Source: Dipteris shenzhenensis
Lineage: Eukaryota > Polypodiophyta > Polypodiopsida > Gleicheniales
Assembly (NCBI GenBank): GCA_047967505.1
Contig: CM106541.1
Strand: one strand, 5' to 3'
DNA: 64,000 nucleotides
Positions 31,595 through 41,680 of the stretch are shown in pieces. Position 1 is the stretch's first letter. Every line of letters begins with the position of its first letter. The notes beneath the pieces are model-generated. The model had not been told where the DNA came from. It worked only from the letters and a program-made list of their open reading frames with translations, and ran no database searches. The translations under genes and the position numbers were made by a program.

Positions 31595-34452
31595 TAGTGG
31601 CATTTAATCTTTAGTGAACAAATCTATGCAAAGGGCCTTCGAGGAAGTAGGTCTCTCTTCCCAGAGCAAAGCGGGTGATACTAAATGAGTACTAAATCAG
31701 TACTATACTAGATCATGAAAAGGATGGCTCCTCAATCTGATGCCCATTAAGGCACTTGAGGTACAATGCCTTGATGAAGAAAGGTTATGTGACTGGTGGG
31801 GTGATAGGTTCTAACATCTTGAGCTTGTATTCATTGGTAGTACAAGTGACCTGTGACATGAAATGAACAGTTCCACAATGGCATGGAATCTTCAGTTCTC
31901 GGAGTGGACTTGAAAGACATGCTTGGGCCAACAATTCAAATGTATGTGGTGTAAAGAAACCTCCCACACGAGCTTTGCCTTCTTGTTGGAATATAGGCTG
32001 AAGGCATTTAAAGGGAGCTAGACTTCTCAATAGTCTAATGAAGCTTTGGGTGGAAATTTCCCATCCCTTCATAGTCTTTGGAATGGCACCCAAGTAGTTA
32101 TTTGAAAGATGCATGTGCCGTAGGCGAACTTTGAATGGATGGACTCTATGCAAGGCCTGCCTTCATAGCAAAGAAGGAATTTTGAGGAGTCATCCTCATT
32201 GTTAGTAGGTCCCTCTACTACTACTTGCATGCACCAAAGAGCAAAGGGGCCATACACTTCTGCTTGGCATGCAAACGTGGTCCATGTCCAAAGCTGCAAA
32301 GGGACGCCCCTCCAATGGATCAATTGCTCAATCTAATGGAAGATATGGGGCAAGTCTACCAGGTAGTATTCCTTCTGTTCACATAAAGACCTATCTAGGT
32401 ACAGTTCCCAGATCTCCCACTTACTCTGTTTCACAGTTAGAAGTGTTGTGTTCGCCTCTATGATAATTTTTGGGCTTAGAATAGGAGAAATTTACTGGCT
32501 TGCATGCTTATAGTCCTTAGGTGCCAATTATGTGGTTTATTTGGTTTCAAAGAACATCATTGTTCTTTAAAGATAAATATGCTTATGCAACTGAGCTAAC
32601 TGCTCATTGGTTGATGCATATAGCCCGAAGTATTGTATGAAAGCAGCATATGCCCTTATTTATAAGATCAAAGATAACCTTAAGATGGATGTTGCTCTTG
32701 CAGCTGAGCATTTGGATTTTACAAAAAATTTTGAAATATGTTGCAAGACATGCATACTGTTGTGCCCCCCTCTCATGCTGATGTGCTCCCTTATCAAGAT
32801 GGAGCAAAGTAAGAATGAATCTTCTCTAGTCTCTAGTTTACTTACCCTGGTTGCACTCGCCTCGAAAGTGTTATGTTTTTGGTTTCCCTCTAGCTACTAC
32901 CACCCTAGACATTACTCTAGTCATTTCATGGTTACTACGACTATGGCTATATTGGCTCATCAAATTTTGTTTTGCTCCTTTCAAAGGAGATGTACTTATG
33001 ATGAGCTCATAGTTGCTACTTGGGAATTCAAAGACACAAAGTCATAGATAATGTTTTGCGTATGCAACTCACTACTTCTCTAAACACTCTTCTTATCATC
33101 TAACGCTCTCTACTTATCTCAATTCCTAAACATTCCCATACCCAACTCTACCCAAGGGCGTCTTGAACGTCTCAAAGGCTAGGAAACTTATAGGTTTCTC
33201 CCCCCTACACCCACAAGGAATTCACAACCAATCCTTCCTGGATTTGATAGATTAAAATAGCTACATTAATCTCACTAGCTCCCTCATATCGCCTCCTCAC
33301 ACTCTTCCAAGATTGAAAAGCAGGAATACTTACAAGCTCAAGAGACAAGCTATAGCTAACAAGGGCCTCTAAGCACGAGACAAGCACAAGCACAGCATAT
33401 GAAAGTGGAATCATGCAATCAAATGGGCAAGTAGGCAAGAAAGCATGCAATAATAATATACAAGGTGCATTTAGGGGTTTTCCATAGCCCTACCATTTTT
33501 CCCTTCTAAGAGAGAAATACCTAGTTTAGTTGTAACTCTTAGAACTATCGTAGAAGTTTGGCTCATCAATGGCAATAATGAAGCCTCTTGATTCTAGAGG
33601 CTAATGGCTAATCCTACAAAACTTTCTCATGGGGTAAGCATGGTGGTCCATTGTCGATTCCCAAAATTGCTATTAATCGTGCTATTGAACACATCAACAA
33701 AAAGTCTTATCGACAAATACTATAATTAAAAACAATAAAATACACGTCCATGTCCAATGTGTGTAAGACTAAAAGACATGTATAGAAGTGAAGTTATTTG
33801 TTTGAATGATATACAAAGTTTATTATCTTTCAATTCTCCTCTCTCAAAGCACGTACTAGTAACAACTTCTCCTATGGAAGATAAGATAGTGTTTATTGTA
33901 GTTTTGTGATGTACAAAGCTCATATCACTCATGGACTTTTGCCAGCACCCATCCACTTGATTGCCTGACACACATACATAGAGGATACATTTGGTTTTTA
34001 TACTTTGTTCAGCTTGTCAACTTCAAATTACAATAGATCTTTAGACATACACTTCTCATGATGGAAGTTCATACCCTCTTTTAGCCTCCCATAGACATTA
34101 ATAGTCCCTCTCTCACAAAGGTGTGTAGATGAGTTTAGATCCCCCATGACATAGATGAGACTTTTGGTCCATGTTAAATTGATTATTAGCAAACATCAAA
34201 AAATAGGTTCACATTGCCATATGTCCACCAATGTGCCTAACACGGTTAGTCAATGTGGATAAAATGGTGGGCTTAATTGTAGAACGTTAGTTAGATTACT
34301 TAACATTCTTCCTATGCATTGTGCTTTGGTGTTCTATGGTGATGGTTACAAAACCTCTATGAGTTGTAGAATCTTATTAGAAATCTAAAAATATGCCTTC
34401 ATGCCATGTCCTTAATGAATCCACTCATTTTGGTTGTCATTAGGATCAACTT
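31595..34452. other. Spacer with a decayed coding-like patch
   Basis: 31711-31870 is the right copy of the tandem duplication cut by C. On the minus strand, 31785-32323 has two overlapping coding-like frames (YGPFALWCMQVVVEGPTNNE; HLSNNYLGAIPKTMKGWEI) joined by a frameshift, ending TPPVT before a stop at 31785. I do not recognise the family; the LSNNYLGAIP string recalls a leucine-rich repeat but stands alone. From 32470 to 34452 I see no supported gene. Confidence 0.4.
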
Positions 34453-34457
34453 GCTAG

Positions 34458-34738
34458 TGTTGGAAAAGAGCAAGCTGAGCAAAATGGAGACAAGAAGATG
34501 GACACAAATGAAGAATTGTCTCATAGAATGAGGAGAAATGAGGGCCATATGTAGGCTACCTCTACATCCACACTGACATCATAGATGACCTCATACCAAA
34601 GGCCACCAAGCTCCTAGAATCTCTCCCCTATCCTCTAGAAGCATCTAGCTCCTCCTCACACACCTAACTGCCCCTCTAGCACACACATAGGACCACGAGT
34701 GTGCCTATGGAGAGGCAGGACATTGACAAACCCCAACA
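34458..34738 (-). repeat. 3' LTR of element F
   Basis: 281 bp, tgttggaaaagagcaagctg to gacaaaccccaaca. No indel relative to the 5' LTR. Confidence 0.93.
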
Positions 34739-36266
34739 AACCCCCCCTCAAGGGACTACCTCAAGCTATGTCAAGGATACAGCTAGCACAAGGTGTCACA
34801 TGCCATCTCATGGTGGTCATGGATCTATCAATGGCTAGGATCTCAAGCTAGCAAGGGTTCCCATGGGTGTAAGGTATACAGAGTGGGGAACACAACCCCC
34901 CCCAATGGTTATCTCCCTTGCATGTACAAACAAAATGCCTACAAGAGGTACCATGAGGGCAAAAAACAAAACCCCCCCCTAATGGTTATCTCCCCTGCAT
35001 GTACAAACACAAGTCTGCAGGAGGTACCAAGGGGACAACACATACTCACATGGTCTACATCATAGGTGACCAGAGGTGCGGACAAAGAACACAGTTTATT
35101 ACAATCATTTTGGAGGACTATCCAGGCAGAGTACCTTGACAACTAGGGGAGATACAGGTGGAGCTCAAAAAACATACTCATCATCTCCTGGATGATGTGG
35201 GCTTGACAAGAAGCCTCTTCTTGTAGCAAAGCAAAATATCCATGTCAAGGCAAGGTCTTACCACATGGGCAGTGTCTAGTGCCTTATAAGATGGTACCAT
35301 GATAAAAGAAGTAAAACAAGTGGATCTGAAGATCATATCCTTCAAGAGAACAATTATCTTGTCATCTCCATAGTTGTGTAGAGAAGCATATCTTAGGTAT
35401 CTGACCTTCATCTTTTTCTTGTACTTGGAGTCAAATGAAGATGCCATGAGAGGGTAGATCTCTGTCAAACTGATCTGATACAGTCAAGCAATAATAAATG
35501 CAGCTTTGACAGTCAAATCTTTGAAGAAATGCTGACCTTTGACCACAATTTTTTTTTGCATATGCTTGTAAAACTGTCAAACTGCAGGAAGGTGCTCCAA
35601 AGATGCAACTCAAATGTGCTCTAGATCACATCCAATGATCAAACATCCTAAAGAAAAAAGATAACTGATATAATTCCAGAACTTTCTATCATGAAACCTC
35701 TGGAAATAGTTGCAAGCGGAAAGAGAGATCACAGTTATCCCCAAATCGAGCATTTCGAGGCTGGAGGCCGAGATTGGAGCAACAGAGTGAAGCACTCAAG
35801 GGGCTTTCTGGAGCAAAAGAAAGCTCTCACTAAGGAGAAGATCCAGCACAGAGGTTGGGCGAAATGGTGCGCTATTTTGCCCGGGGGAGCTGCTGCAGGC
35901 TGAGTCTGTATTTTGACGTTTTCTCCCTCGTTACTGAACCAAATGGGCTGCAAAGTGACTCAAAATGATCGTCTTGAGGTCGCCCATCTACTCCTAAGAG
36001 GGCTCGAGCAATGGTGCAACAGGCAGGGAGTATTCTGCAACAGAGAGATGGCGAAAAACTGCGCTATTCGGGCTGCATAGGGACAATGTCGAGAAATCCT
36101 CTAGGGGGTATGGTCGCCTATGTCTGGGGGTTCTCCAGCTCCCAAGGGCTCGGGCAATAGTCAACTATAGGTGTAGAATTCGAAGCTCCAAGAGCTGGGC
36201 TGAAAGGGGGAAGAATGGTGAAGAAGACGATGAGGTGGCGGGATCAGGCTCAAGGAGGCTGGTACT
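34739..36266 (-). other. Internal region of F, non-coding, with duplicated poly-C blocks
   Basis: A ~95-bp duplication at 34880-35050 (ccccccccaatggttatctccc... and cccccccctaatggttatctccc...) repeats a poly-C/poly-G block that resembles the polypurine tract of the element. A minus-strand ORF (35181-35468) starting near MASSFDSKYKKKMKVRYLRY has no known motif. The leader half near the primer site is GC-richer. Confidence 0.6.
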
Positions 36267-36278
36267 GCTCTGATACCA
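36267..36278 (-). promoter_or_regulatory. Primer-binding site of F (initiator tRNA-Met)
   Basis: gctctgatacca on the plus strand, immediately next to the LTR. Confidence 0.92.
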
Positions 36279-36559
36279 TGTTGGAAAAGAGCAAGCTGAG
36301 CAAAATGGAGACAAGAAGATGGACACAAGTGAAGAACTGTCTCATAGAATGAAGAGAAATAAGGGCCATATGTAGGCTACCTCTAGATCCACACTGACAT
36401 CATAGATGACCTCATACCAAAGGCCACCAAGCTCCTAGAATCTCTCCCCTATCCTCTAGAAGCATCTAGCTCCTCCTAACACACCTAACTGCCCCTCTAG
36501 CACACATATAGGACCACAAGTGTGCTTATGAAGAGGCAGGACATTGACAAACCCCAACA
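36279..36559 (-). repeat. 5' LTR of element F
   Basis: 281 bp, pairs with 34458-34738 with ten substitutions. Confidence 0.93.
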
Positions 36560-36712
36560 GCTAGTCTAAAAAACGTAGAAAATTGAACATGATAAACTAG
36601 GATCAACTTGCTAGTCTAAAGTACGTAGAAAATTGAACATGATAAACTAGGATCAACTTGCTAGTCTAAAGTACGTAGAAAATTGAACATGATATACTGA
36701 ACTGCATCTTTA
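36560..36712. repeat. 50-bp tandem repeat (target of element F)
   Basis: ctagtctaaa starts units at 36561, 36611 and 36661, each with cgtagaaaattgaacatgat and ggatcaacttg. The flank left of F (34442-34457) is the start of the same unit, so F landed within the array. Confidence 0.9.
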
Positions 36713-36779
36713 ACCTATTAACCACGGACGCCCAAAAAAACAAGAGAGGACACATGGCAGCTTGGAGGAGAAGAGCATG

Positions 36780-37010
36780 CCACGTGTCACAAAGAGGAGC
36801 TATTGGATGGAGGCTTGGAGGAGGGAGGAGGTGGAAAGACAAGAGACACGCTTTGGGGAGGAGGTGGAAAGACAAGGGGCAGCTTTAGGGGCAAGAAGGA
36901 GATAGAAGGTCAATGGAATGGAGGAGATGGAAGGTCACCTTCGGGAGGAAGGAGGAGGTGGAAGGTTAATGGAATGAAAGGAGGAGATGGAAGGTCTCTT
37001 AGCCATGGGT
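36780..37010. repeat. Purine-rich minisatellite
   Basis: Imperfect units of 'ggaggaggtggaaagacaag' and 'ggaggagatggaaggtcaa' follow one another. The plus-strand Gly-rich ORF at 36803 is a product of the repeat. It is preceded by cggacgcccaaaaa at 36726, a 14-bp match to the core of the hairpin module in A and C. Confidence 0.75.
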
Positions 37011-38670
37011 TAAGACTTAGCCAAATTTTCAAAATCCAATCCAAGTATGCAAGGTGAATTGATTAGCAATTTAAGAATCAAAGATCCACCTTCTGATGGT
37101 AAGTGGTTGATGATGGTCATGCATCTTTGCCCGTGCAAAGAACAGCACGGGTTCAATACTCGTTGCATTTACGTGCAATCATAACTAGGAGAAGATGAGA
37201 ACAAGCTAGCCTATTGTGTCTGTGAGATTTAAAGTGAGAGAAAAACTCACGAACTGGTTCCAAGGATTGAAAAAGTAGGCAACACATGCCACACTGTCTA
37301 GGTGGACAATGGAAAGTGACGATTATAGCCAGAGGTACGAGAATTCCAGCGTATACGGAGTAGCTGTCGGTCTACAAATAGCTAGCTCAAATTGGAGGAG
37401 AATATCACGATAGGTCCAAGTAGCTAGGTGTGTTGGTGGCTGGCATGCCTAACTGCAGCTTGGTAGTTTGTTGGCCCTGATTTTCAACCTAACAGGTGCA
37501 ACTTTTACCTTGGACTCTTGCTTTGAAGGCTCAACAAGTTGTAGGTCTGTCATCAAGCTTTTAGAGCTCAGGAAGCAGGCTAGGTGAAATTAGCGCATGG
37601 AGGAAAATTTGAGGCCAAGAGCATCAAGAATTGTTGACAATCAACTCTCAACGAGCCATGGACATATACAATACATCTCTCATGGGTAAGCTCCCATCAC
37701 CTAGCATCTAATGCTCATCGTATCGCACCTTCAACCACTAGAAGAATGTTCTATTGTGGGATTGTTAGCCTCTTGAAAAATGTTTGTGGTTGTTATCAAC
37801 CACAAAAAATAGCTTAGAGGTCGCACTGCTTACCAGTCCTCAAGCCTTGCATAGCCCTGTCCTCTTCAGTAGCCATTTGTCATTTCCTCCAATTGTAAGC
37901 CCTCCCTAGGGCCTTTCACGCACACCACATGAGGACATCCCCATATTGTTGCTGGCACTATTACCAGTGGCCACTTCATATTGCTCGTAGGAACAGTGGT
38001 TTGAAGTAATGAAAATTCAAATGTGAAAAATCTTCCGTCCATTCTTGTGAGATGCAGGTTGGGCAGAATTCCGACAACACTCCTAACATCAGCTTTGTGA
38101 GTTGAAGCTGCAATGCTCTTGTTCTTCCCTCCATTCATTGTCAAGGGTCATGGAATTGGTTGGAACCAGTAGGGTTAAGCACTTAGAAAACTTAAAACGC
38201 ACAAGAGTATTCTCATCTGCTCATACCTCCGCGTCCCTATTCCCATCCGTTCTCACCTAAGGCATGCCAAAGAATACATGGCAAAAGGTCTGGGCTCAAC
38301 TGTAAAGTCATCCTACATTATTAATGCAATGGACAAACTGATCCCTATTTTCATTGGGTGATTGCCCATTCCCATCATGCTGCTGCTTTTGAGATAATTT
38401 GAATTTTATGTCCTTACTTTAGAAAACTAGAATTGTCAGACCCTGTAGCTCACAAAGGAGCTTTCCACAAGTCTTTCTCTTTGTAGTCCTGGATGAATGC
38501 GTTTTTCTACTCAGACAGCCAAATAAGCTGTTTTGCTTTTATCCTCACACATTTCCTGCTGCAGTTGACAGCTAGCTTATTCAGAGAATGAATATGTGTC
38601 ATTTCTTAGTCAATAAGCAGATGTGCCCACTGTAAGCACTGATTGACACCATATCAAAAGAACAAATATA
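37011..38670. other. Spacer without supported gene
   Basis: Mixed-composition DNA. A 92-codon minus-strand ORF at 37866-38144 has no recognisable motif. No RNA gene is seen. Confidence 0.45.
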
Positions 38671-39550
38671 AATATCTAGATGAAGCCAGGAACATGCCCA
38701 AACTCATCCTATAAAAATACAACAATTAGTGCAGTTGCAATGTCATGCTAGTAAAAGGTTGAGAACCATAAACTTCATCACGCATAAGAGGGACAGCTAC
38801 TATGACACCCCGACCGGCATCATCAGCACCCAACAGTGGGTGTAGATCATGGAAGAAACATACACTCTCACACATACATATTCACACACTCACGCACACT
38901 TGAGCATTCATTTATGCAAAAGTCTTCATACTGAGTTTTTGTCAGCACTCCAGAGTTGAAGGGCAGACTTGGCTGTGACAAAGACTAGCACTAAAGGACT
39001 AGGCTTATCACATTCTCTTCATTCAAGCTGCCACTGCTTGTGAAGACTATAGTATTTCATTTAGTCTCTCCCAAACAAGCATTTCTAAGCAAAAGATGCT
39101 TAGAAAGAAAGCTGCAGGGCAAGATAGAAAGAATTTATCGCAATATCAGCAGGCTACAAATTAAAATTTCATAAGGTGAAACTTGCATGTCCGCTAATAT
39201 GGCAGGAACATATATCTAGATGAATCCAGGAACATGCCCAAACTCATCCGCTGAAAACACAACAAATAGTGCAGTTTCAATCTCATGATAGTCACTCAAA
39301 AGGGTTGAAAACCATGAACTTCATCATGCACAGCAGGGACTAGCTATTATGACATCCCCATCAACGTCATCAGCGGTCAATGCTGGGTGTATACCATAGT
39401 ATGAACAAACACTCTCACACATTCATATCCACACATCCCCGCACACTTGAGCATCCATTTATATAAATCTTCATACTGAGTTTCTGTCAGCACTCCGGAG
39501 ATGAAGGGCAGACTCAGCCAACAAAGGCTAACACTAAAGGAGTAGGCTAA
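38671..39550. repeat. Diverged direct duplication, about 340 bp, 540 bp apart
   Basis: 38671-39010 and about 39207-39550 share long blocks in the same order: ccaggaacatgcccaaactc, cacactctcacacattcat-like words, cttcatactgagtttytgtc, agcactccrgag and gaagggcagact. Identity looks like about 80%. Lies downstream of the oxidase gene at 40130-41404. Confidence 0.8.
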
Positions 39551-40129
39551 TCAAAAAGTAGTCCACATTATCTTCATTGAAGCTAAGCTGCTTATGAAGA
39601 CTGTTAAAAGAACAGAACCATCTGTATATGCAGCTCTACTCTCCCTAAATATCCCCTACATGAAAAATATGGAGCAAATATGCAGCTATACCTGATAAGT
39701 CCCCAAGACTAAAATCTTTCAAAGGTGATATGCCCTGACAGGTTAAATAATATATTGATGAAAAGGCTTGTGGAGTTCATCATATATAATTTATACCGTC
39801 TATGACATCCATATCATCGATGAGCACCTACTGTAGATGCACTTCAGATATACACTGACATGCTCACATTTTATGCGTACTTCCATTGTAAGGTAATCTA
39901 AAAGAGACACAAATAATGTGACGCTTTGGTGGGGATCTGAAGGCATTCTGCCTGGTGCTGCATTTCCATGTGGAATAGCGCAGACATAATTTTGTCTCCG
40001 AAACAATAACTCCATCATTATTCGAAGTCCTGATGTCAATATGCACTACAATCCACAGGACACAACATAGTCCGTCCCTATTTTTGGCAGCAGCAGAAAA
40101 CGTCACCATAGGCACATACTGATTTCTAT
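39551..40129. other. 3' flank of the oxidase gene
   Basis: AT-rich. It would hold the 3' UTR of the minus-strand gene. I see no clear aataaa on that strand close to the stop and no separate gene; the ORFs 39800-40115 lack motifs. Confidence 0.4.
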
Positions 40130-41404
40130 TTAACTCAGAGTGCCATATGATAAGACTTGATCGCCAGAACTCTTTGCATTCCCCTTGGGACTTCGAGAAA
40201 ATCTTGATATGGAAAAGTATTCTAGCGGAACCCCTTCACAATCTCCCTTAAGGCAAAGGTCAGCCAATACCCGTCCCACAAGAGGTCCCATCTTAAAACC
40301 ATGGCCAGAAAACCCTCCAGCAACGAGAACAGACCGCTCCCGTTCATCCTGCTGAGCACTGGGATGACAATTCTTCATCGGAAGAAAATCTAGTATGAAG
40401 TCCTGGTCAGGTGTCATCGAATACATGCATGCTTCAGCTAAAACAGGACCATCTGACCTTACTTTACCTCTAAAGTGTGCTGCTAACCAAGGGCTAACGA
40501 ACTTTTTGAGGGCGCCCGAGTCTGGAATCAAAGCTCTGTTTTCGGGATCACATTTATAACCTGAATGCAAAGACACCTTGATCAAACCAGGAAGCTCTAT
40601 GGAAGCATTGCCATAGATGTACGGTTCTCCATAGCTTGCAAAACTTGGGAAACCGCTCGACATAGAGAAGGCGGCCAATGCTTCCTCCTCAATCTGCCAA
40701 TAAGCTAAAGTAGTGTGGAGAGGTTCAATGGGTAGTTCTAGCCCCGAAATCTCTCGGACCAATTTGGCAGTCCAAGCTCCCGCTGCAATGACACACTTTC
40801 TTCCAAGAACAGATCCGTTGCTCGTAGCCACCAGCACCCCATCTTGTCCGTCGGGCAATTTCGAGCCAGTGACAACTTTTTCTACTTTGGTTCGGTCTCG
40901 AAGGTGCGCTCCATGCTTCGAAGCAAGGAGCTGAAACATAGCGACTGCCTTGGAAGCGTGAATCACGCCGCCCTGCGCGGTGACTACGGCAATCCATTGG
41001 TCTGGCAACTCTAACACAGGAAACCGTGCAGCAGCTCCCATAGGGGTCAGTACCTCGACCTCCACGCCGTGTTTCTTGCAAGAAGAGATCACGGCTTGAA
41101 GACTCGTGTTTCCTGACGGCCCAACATCGAGCTGTGCTGTCTTTGAATGAACCCTGTAGCCGGCTTCTTCCTGCGCCTTCTCCCACAGCTCAAAGGCCTC
41201 CTTCATCATATATGTGTAGTAATCCTCCGGATATGTTAGTCGAATGGTTCTGGTCTCGCCATGCGAAGAGCCCCGTCTGTGCAGAAAATCGAATTGCTCG
41301 ATCAACAGCACAGAGTGTCCCCTCTTAGCGACCTGATACGCCGTGCAACTGCCCATGATTCCAGCTCCTACGACCACAACATCATAAGCTCCGGATATCA
41401 CCAT
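40130..41404 (-). CDS. FAD-dependent sarcosine/L-pipecolate-oxidase-like protein
   Basis: An intact, intronless 424-codon ORF, ATG 41404-41402 to TGA at 40130. Residues 8-36 form the Rossmann FAD site (VVVVGAGIMGSCTAY and the acidic end LLIE). Residues 44-62 hold RGSSHGETRTIRLTYPEDY, the hallmark of monomeric sarcosine oxidase-type enzymes. Residues 323-337 (AEACMYSMTPDQDF) include Cys326, which corresponds to the Cys that binds FAD covalently. Residues 363-378 (GGFSGHGFKMGPLVGR) complete the FAD pocket. Related enzymes oxidise N-methyl or cyclic amino acids to imines and release H2O2; a plant relative acts on L-pipecolate. The C-terminus (GTLS) is not a peroxisomal PTS1, unlike many relatives, so its location is open. 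GC content is higher than the flanks. It is the only intact cellular gene found here. Confidence 0.93.
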   Translation of the reverse strand: MVISGAYDVVVVGAGIMGSCTAYQVAKRGHSVLLIEQFDFLHRRGSSHGETRTIRLTYPEDYYTYMMKEAFELWEKAQEEAGYRVHSKTAQLDVGPSGNTSLQAVISSCKKHGVEVEVLTPMGAAARFPVLELPDQWIAVVTAQGGVIHASKAVAMFQLLASKHGAHLRDRTKVEKVVTGSKLPDGQDGVLVATSNGSVLGRKCVIAAGAWTAKLVREISGLELPIEPLHTTLAYWQIEEEALAAFSMSSGFPSFASYGEPYIYGNASIELPGLIKVSLHSGYKCDPENRALIPDSGALKKFVSPWLAAHFRGKVRSDGPVLAEACMYSMTPDQDFILDFLPMKNCHPSAQQDERERSVLVAGGFSGHGFKMGPLVGRVLADLCLKGDCEGVPLEYFSISRFSRSPKGNAKSSGDQVLSYGTLS

Positions 41405-41680
41405 TCTCTTCTCGTGTGGTGCTTTGTTCGATCGACCTGAACTTCGTCAGAATTGCAAGATCCAATCGACAGCAATCCTTTGTTCGATCGACGTGAAATT
41501 CAACTAGTGAGAATGAGATCGGAGTGTTCGATCGACCGCAATTCTTGGCAGTTCTGGATGTGATCAGAATTCAGAGGCTAGCAAGGAAAGCAAAAATTAG
41601 AGATGGACTCTCATCTAATTGTTGGCTACAAAACTGTGTTTTTGCTACTCAGCTCAACCCCCTTCTATTCGTCCTCCCTT
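41405..41680 (-). promoter_or_regulatory. Upstream region of the oxidase gene with GTTCGATCGAC repeats
   Basis: gttcgatcgac occurs exactly at 41426-41436, 41482-41492 and 41526-41536, with a degraded copy (ccaatcgac) at 41462. The core tcgatcga is palindromic. They lie 22-132 bp upstream of the ATG. Whether they are protein-binding sites or the remains of a tandem repeat is unknown. No clear TATA box is seen. Confidence 0.5.

Larger units (their letters stand above)
34458..36559 (-). mobile_element. Element F: non-autonomous LTR retrotransposon (2.1 kb)
   Basis: 281-bp LTRs (34458-34738 and 36279-36559; TGTTGG...CCAACA), with target duplication gctag at 34453-34457 and 36560-36564. The primer site (gctctgatacca, 36267-36278) abuts the 5' LTR on the minus strand; the polypurine tract lies at about 34741-34755 (complement ccccccctcaaggg). 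The internal region is only 1.5 kb and has no gag, protease, integrase or RT motif. The LTRs differ at 10 of 281 positions (3.6%). It must have used enzymes of another copia-like element. Confidence 0.93.

Noticed and set aside
32069-32153. Leucine-rich-repeat protein (string LSNNYLGAIP)
   Set aside because: A single short match without further repeats; not enough to call the family.
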